From positions 1 through 5,347 of the forward strand of contig CABQJX010000152.1 of the NCBI GenBank assembly GCA_902464595.1: a stretch of DNA of 5,347 nucleotides, given 5' to 3'. This DNA is from an uncultured Lachnoclostridium sp. (GTDB lineage Bacteria > Bacillota > Clostridia > Lachnospirales > Lachnospiraceae). Made by a program: the position numbers and the translations under genes. A model generated the notes under the pieces. That model was not told the DNA's origin, made no database searches, and saw only the letters and a list, made by a program, of their open reading frames with translations. Below, in pieces: positions 4,957-5,347 of this stretch (its first letter is position 1; every line of letters starts with the position of its first letter).

Positions 4957-5347
4957 CTAGTTTTCCGCTGTCACCCAGCTGCTCCGCAGAAGCTTTGGGT
5001 GTCCCTCCAGATGAGCATAGTCGTTAAACCGCTCCAGCGTAAAACGATCTTCCTTTTCATTCCAGGACAGCTCCGTGATACTGCAGTTTTCCAAATTTTT
5101 TCCCAAAAGACGCCATTTAGCCAAGGGCATCTCCAAAATGCCTGCGGCAAGGGAACGGATCACGCCGCCGTGAGTGACCACAGCCACCCGCTCATACCCG
5201 CTATTTACAATCTCCCTCAGCACAGGCTCTGCCCGGCGGATCACATCCTCTGCACACTCTCCTCCCGGATAAGGAAGATCCTCCTCCATCCGCAGGACAA
5301 ACGCATGAGTAAATAAATTGTGAACAAATCCCCTTTTTCTGGTATGA
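4957..5347 (-). CDS. Histidine phosphatase (phosphoglycerate mutase-like) family, 5' end beyond window
   Basis: The frame is open from the right edge to a TAG at 4957-4959, giving about 129 C-terminal residues of a protein whose start lies outside the window. The first methionine inside it (5289) is internal, because the frame continues upstream without a stop and the family's N-terminal RHG motif is missing. Visible family marks are YPGGE, VAVVTHGGVIRSLAAGIL (the His here is the second catalytic histidine region) and LENCSITEL near the end. These cytoplasmic enzymes transfer phosphate through a phosphohistidine and act on substrates as different as sugar phosphates and alpha-ribazole phosphate; the substrate cannot be told here. 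The downstream methyltransferase gene begins 16 nt after its stop, suggesting an operon that starts to the right of the window. Confidence 0.85.
   Translation of the reverse strand, partial: HTRKRGFVHNLFTHAFVLRMEEDLPYPGGECAEDVIRRAEPVLREIVNSGYERVAVVTHGGVIRSLAAGILEMPLAKWRLLGKNLENCSITELSWNEKEDRFTLERFNDYAHLEGHPKLLRSSWVTAEN

Noticed and set aside
5290..5347. Frameshift in the histidine phosphatase near the right edge
   Set aside because: The N-terminal part of the visible frame shows no clear family motif and another frame is also open here, but the stretch is too short to show a real shift; the frame simply continues off the window.

Overview
The window looks like ordinary chromosomal DNA of a Gram-positive, low-to-mid GC Clostridia-type bacterium, most likely Lachnospiraceae or a close relative. 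This rests on a DarA/PstA-type cyclic-di-AMP receptor, a TmcAL tRNA-modifying enzyme (both Bacillota families), an HtrA protease with a long charged cytoplasmic tail, and strong AGGAGG-like ribosome binding sites. The species assignment is inferred from recalled protein families and was not tested by a search.

Layout from left to right. Positions 1-190 hold no convincing gene but contain a compact set of nested inverted repeats. On paper these fold as a four-armed cloverleaf: a 12-bp outer stem enclosing a perfect 14-bp palindrome, a small GC hairpin and a 21-bp hairpin. It sits against the intrinsic terminator (194-238) of a leftward unit. That unit is htrA-like protease (724-2133, minus) followed by darA (287-619, minus). 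darA also has its own extended -10 promoter. A divergent intergenic region (2134-2370) carries a promoter on each strand and a 28-bp near-palindrome between them. It separates htrA from tmcAL (2371-3633, plus). tmcAL converges on a second leftward unit: a truncated histidine phosphatase gene (4957 to beyond the right edge) followed 16 nt later by a Methyltransf_32-type SAM-dependent methyltransferase (3684-4940).

Functionally the genes are housekeeping or stress related: envelope protein quality control (HtrA), c-di-AMP sensing (DarA), acetylation of the elongator tRNA-Met wobble cytidine (TmcAL), and a methyltransferase/phosphatase pair of unknown substrates. No defence, secretion, CRISPR or biosynthetic system is visible. 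The most unusual item is the cloverleaf element at the left end, followed by the palindrome between htrA and tmcAL.
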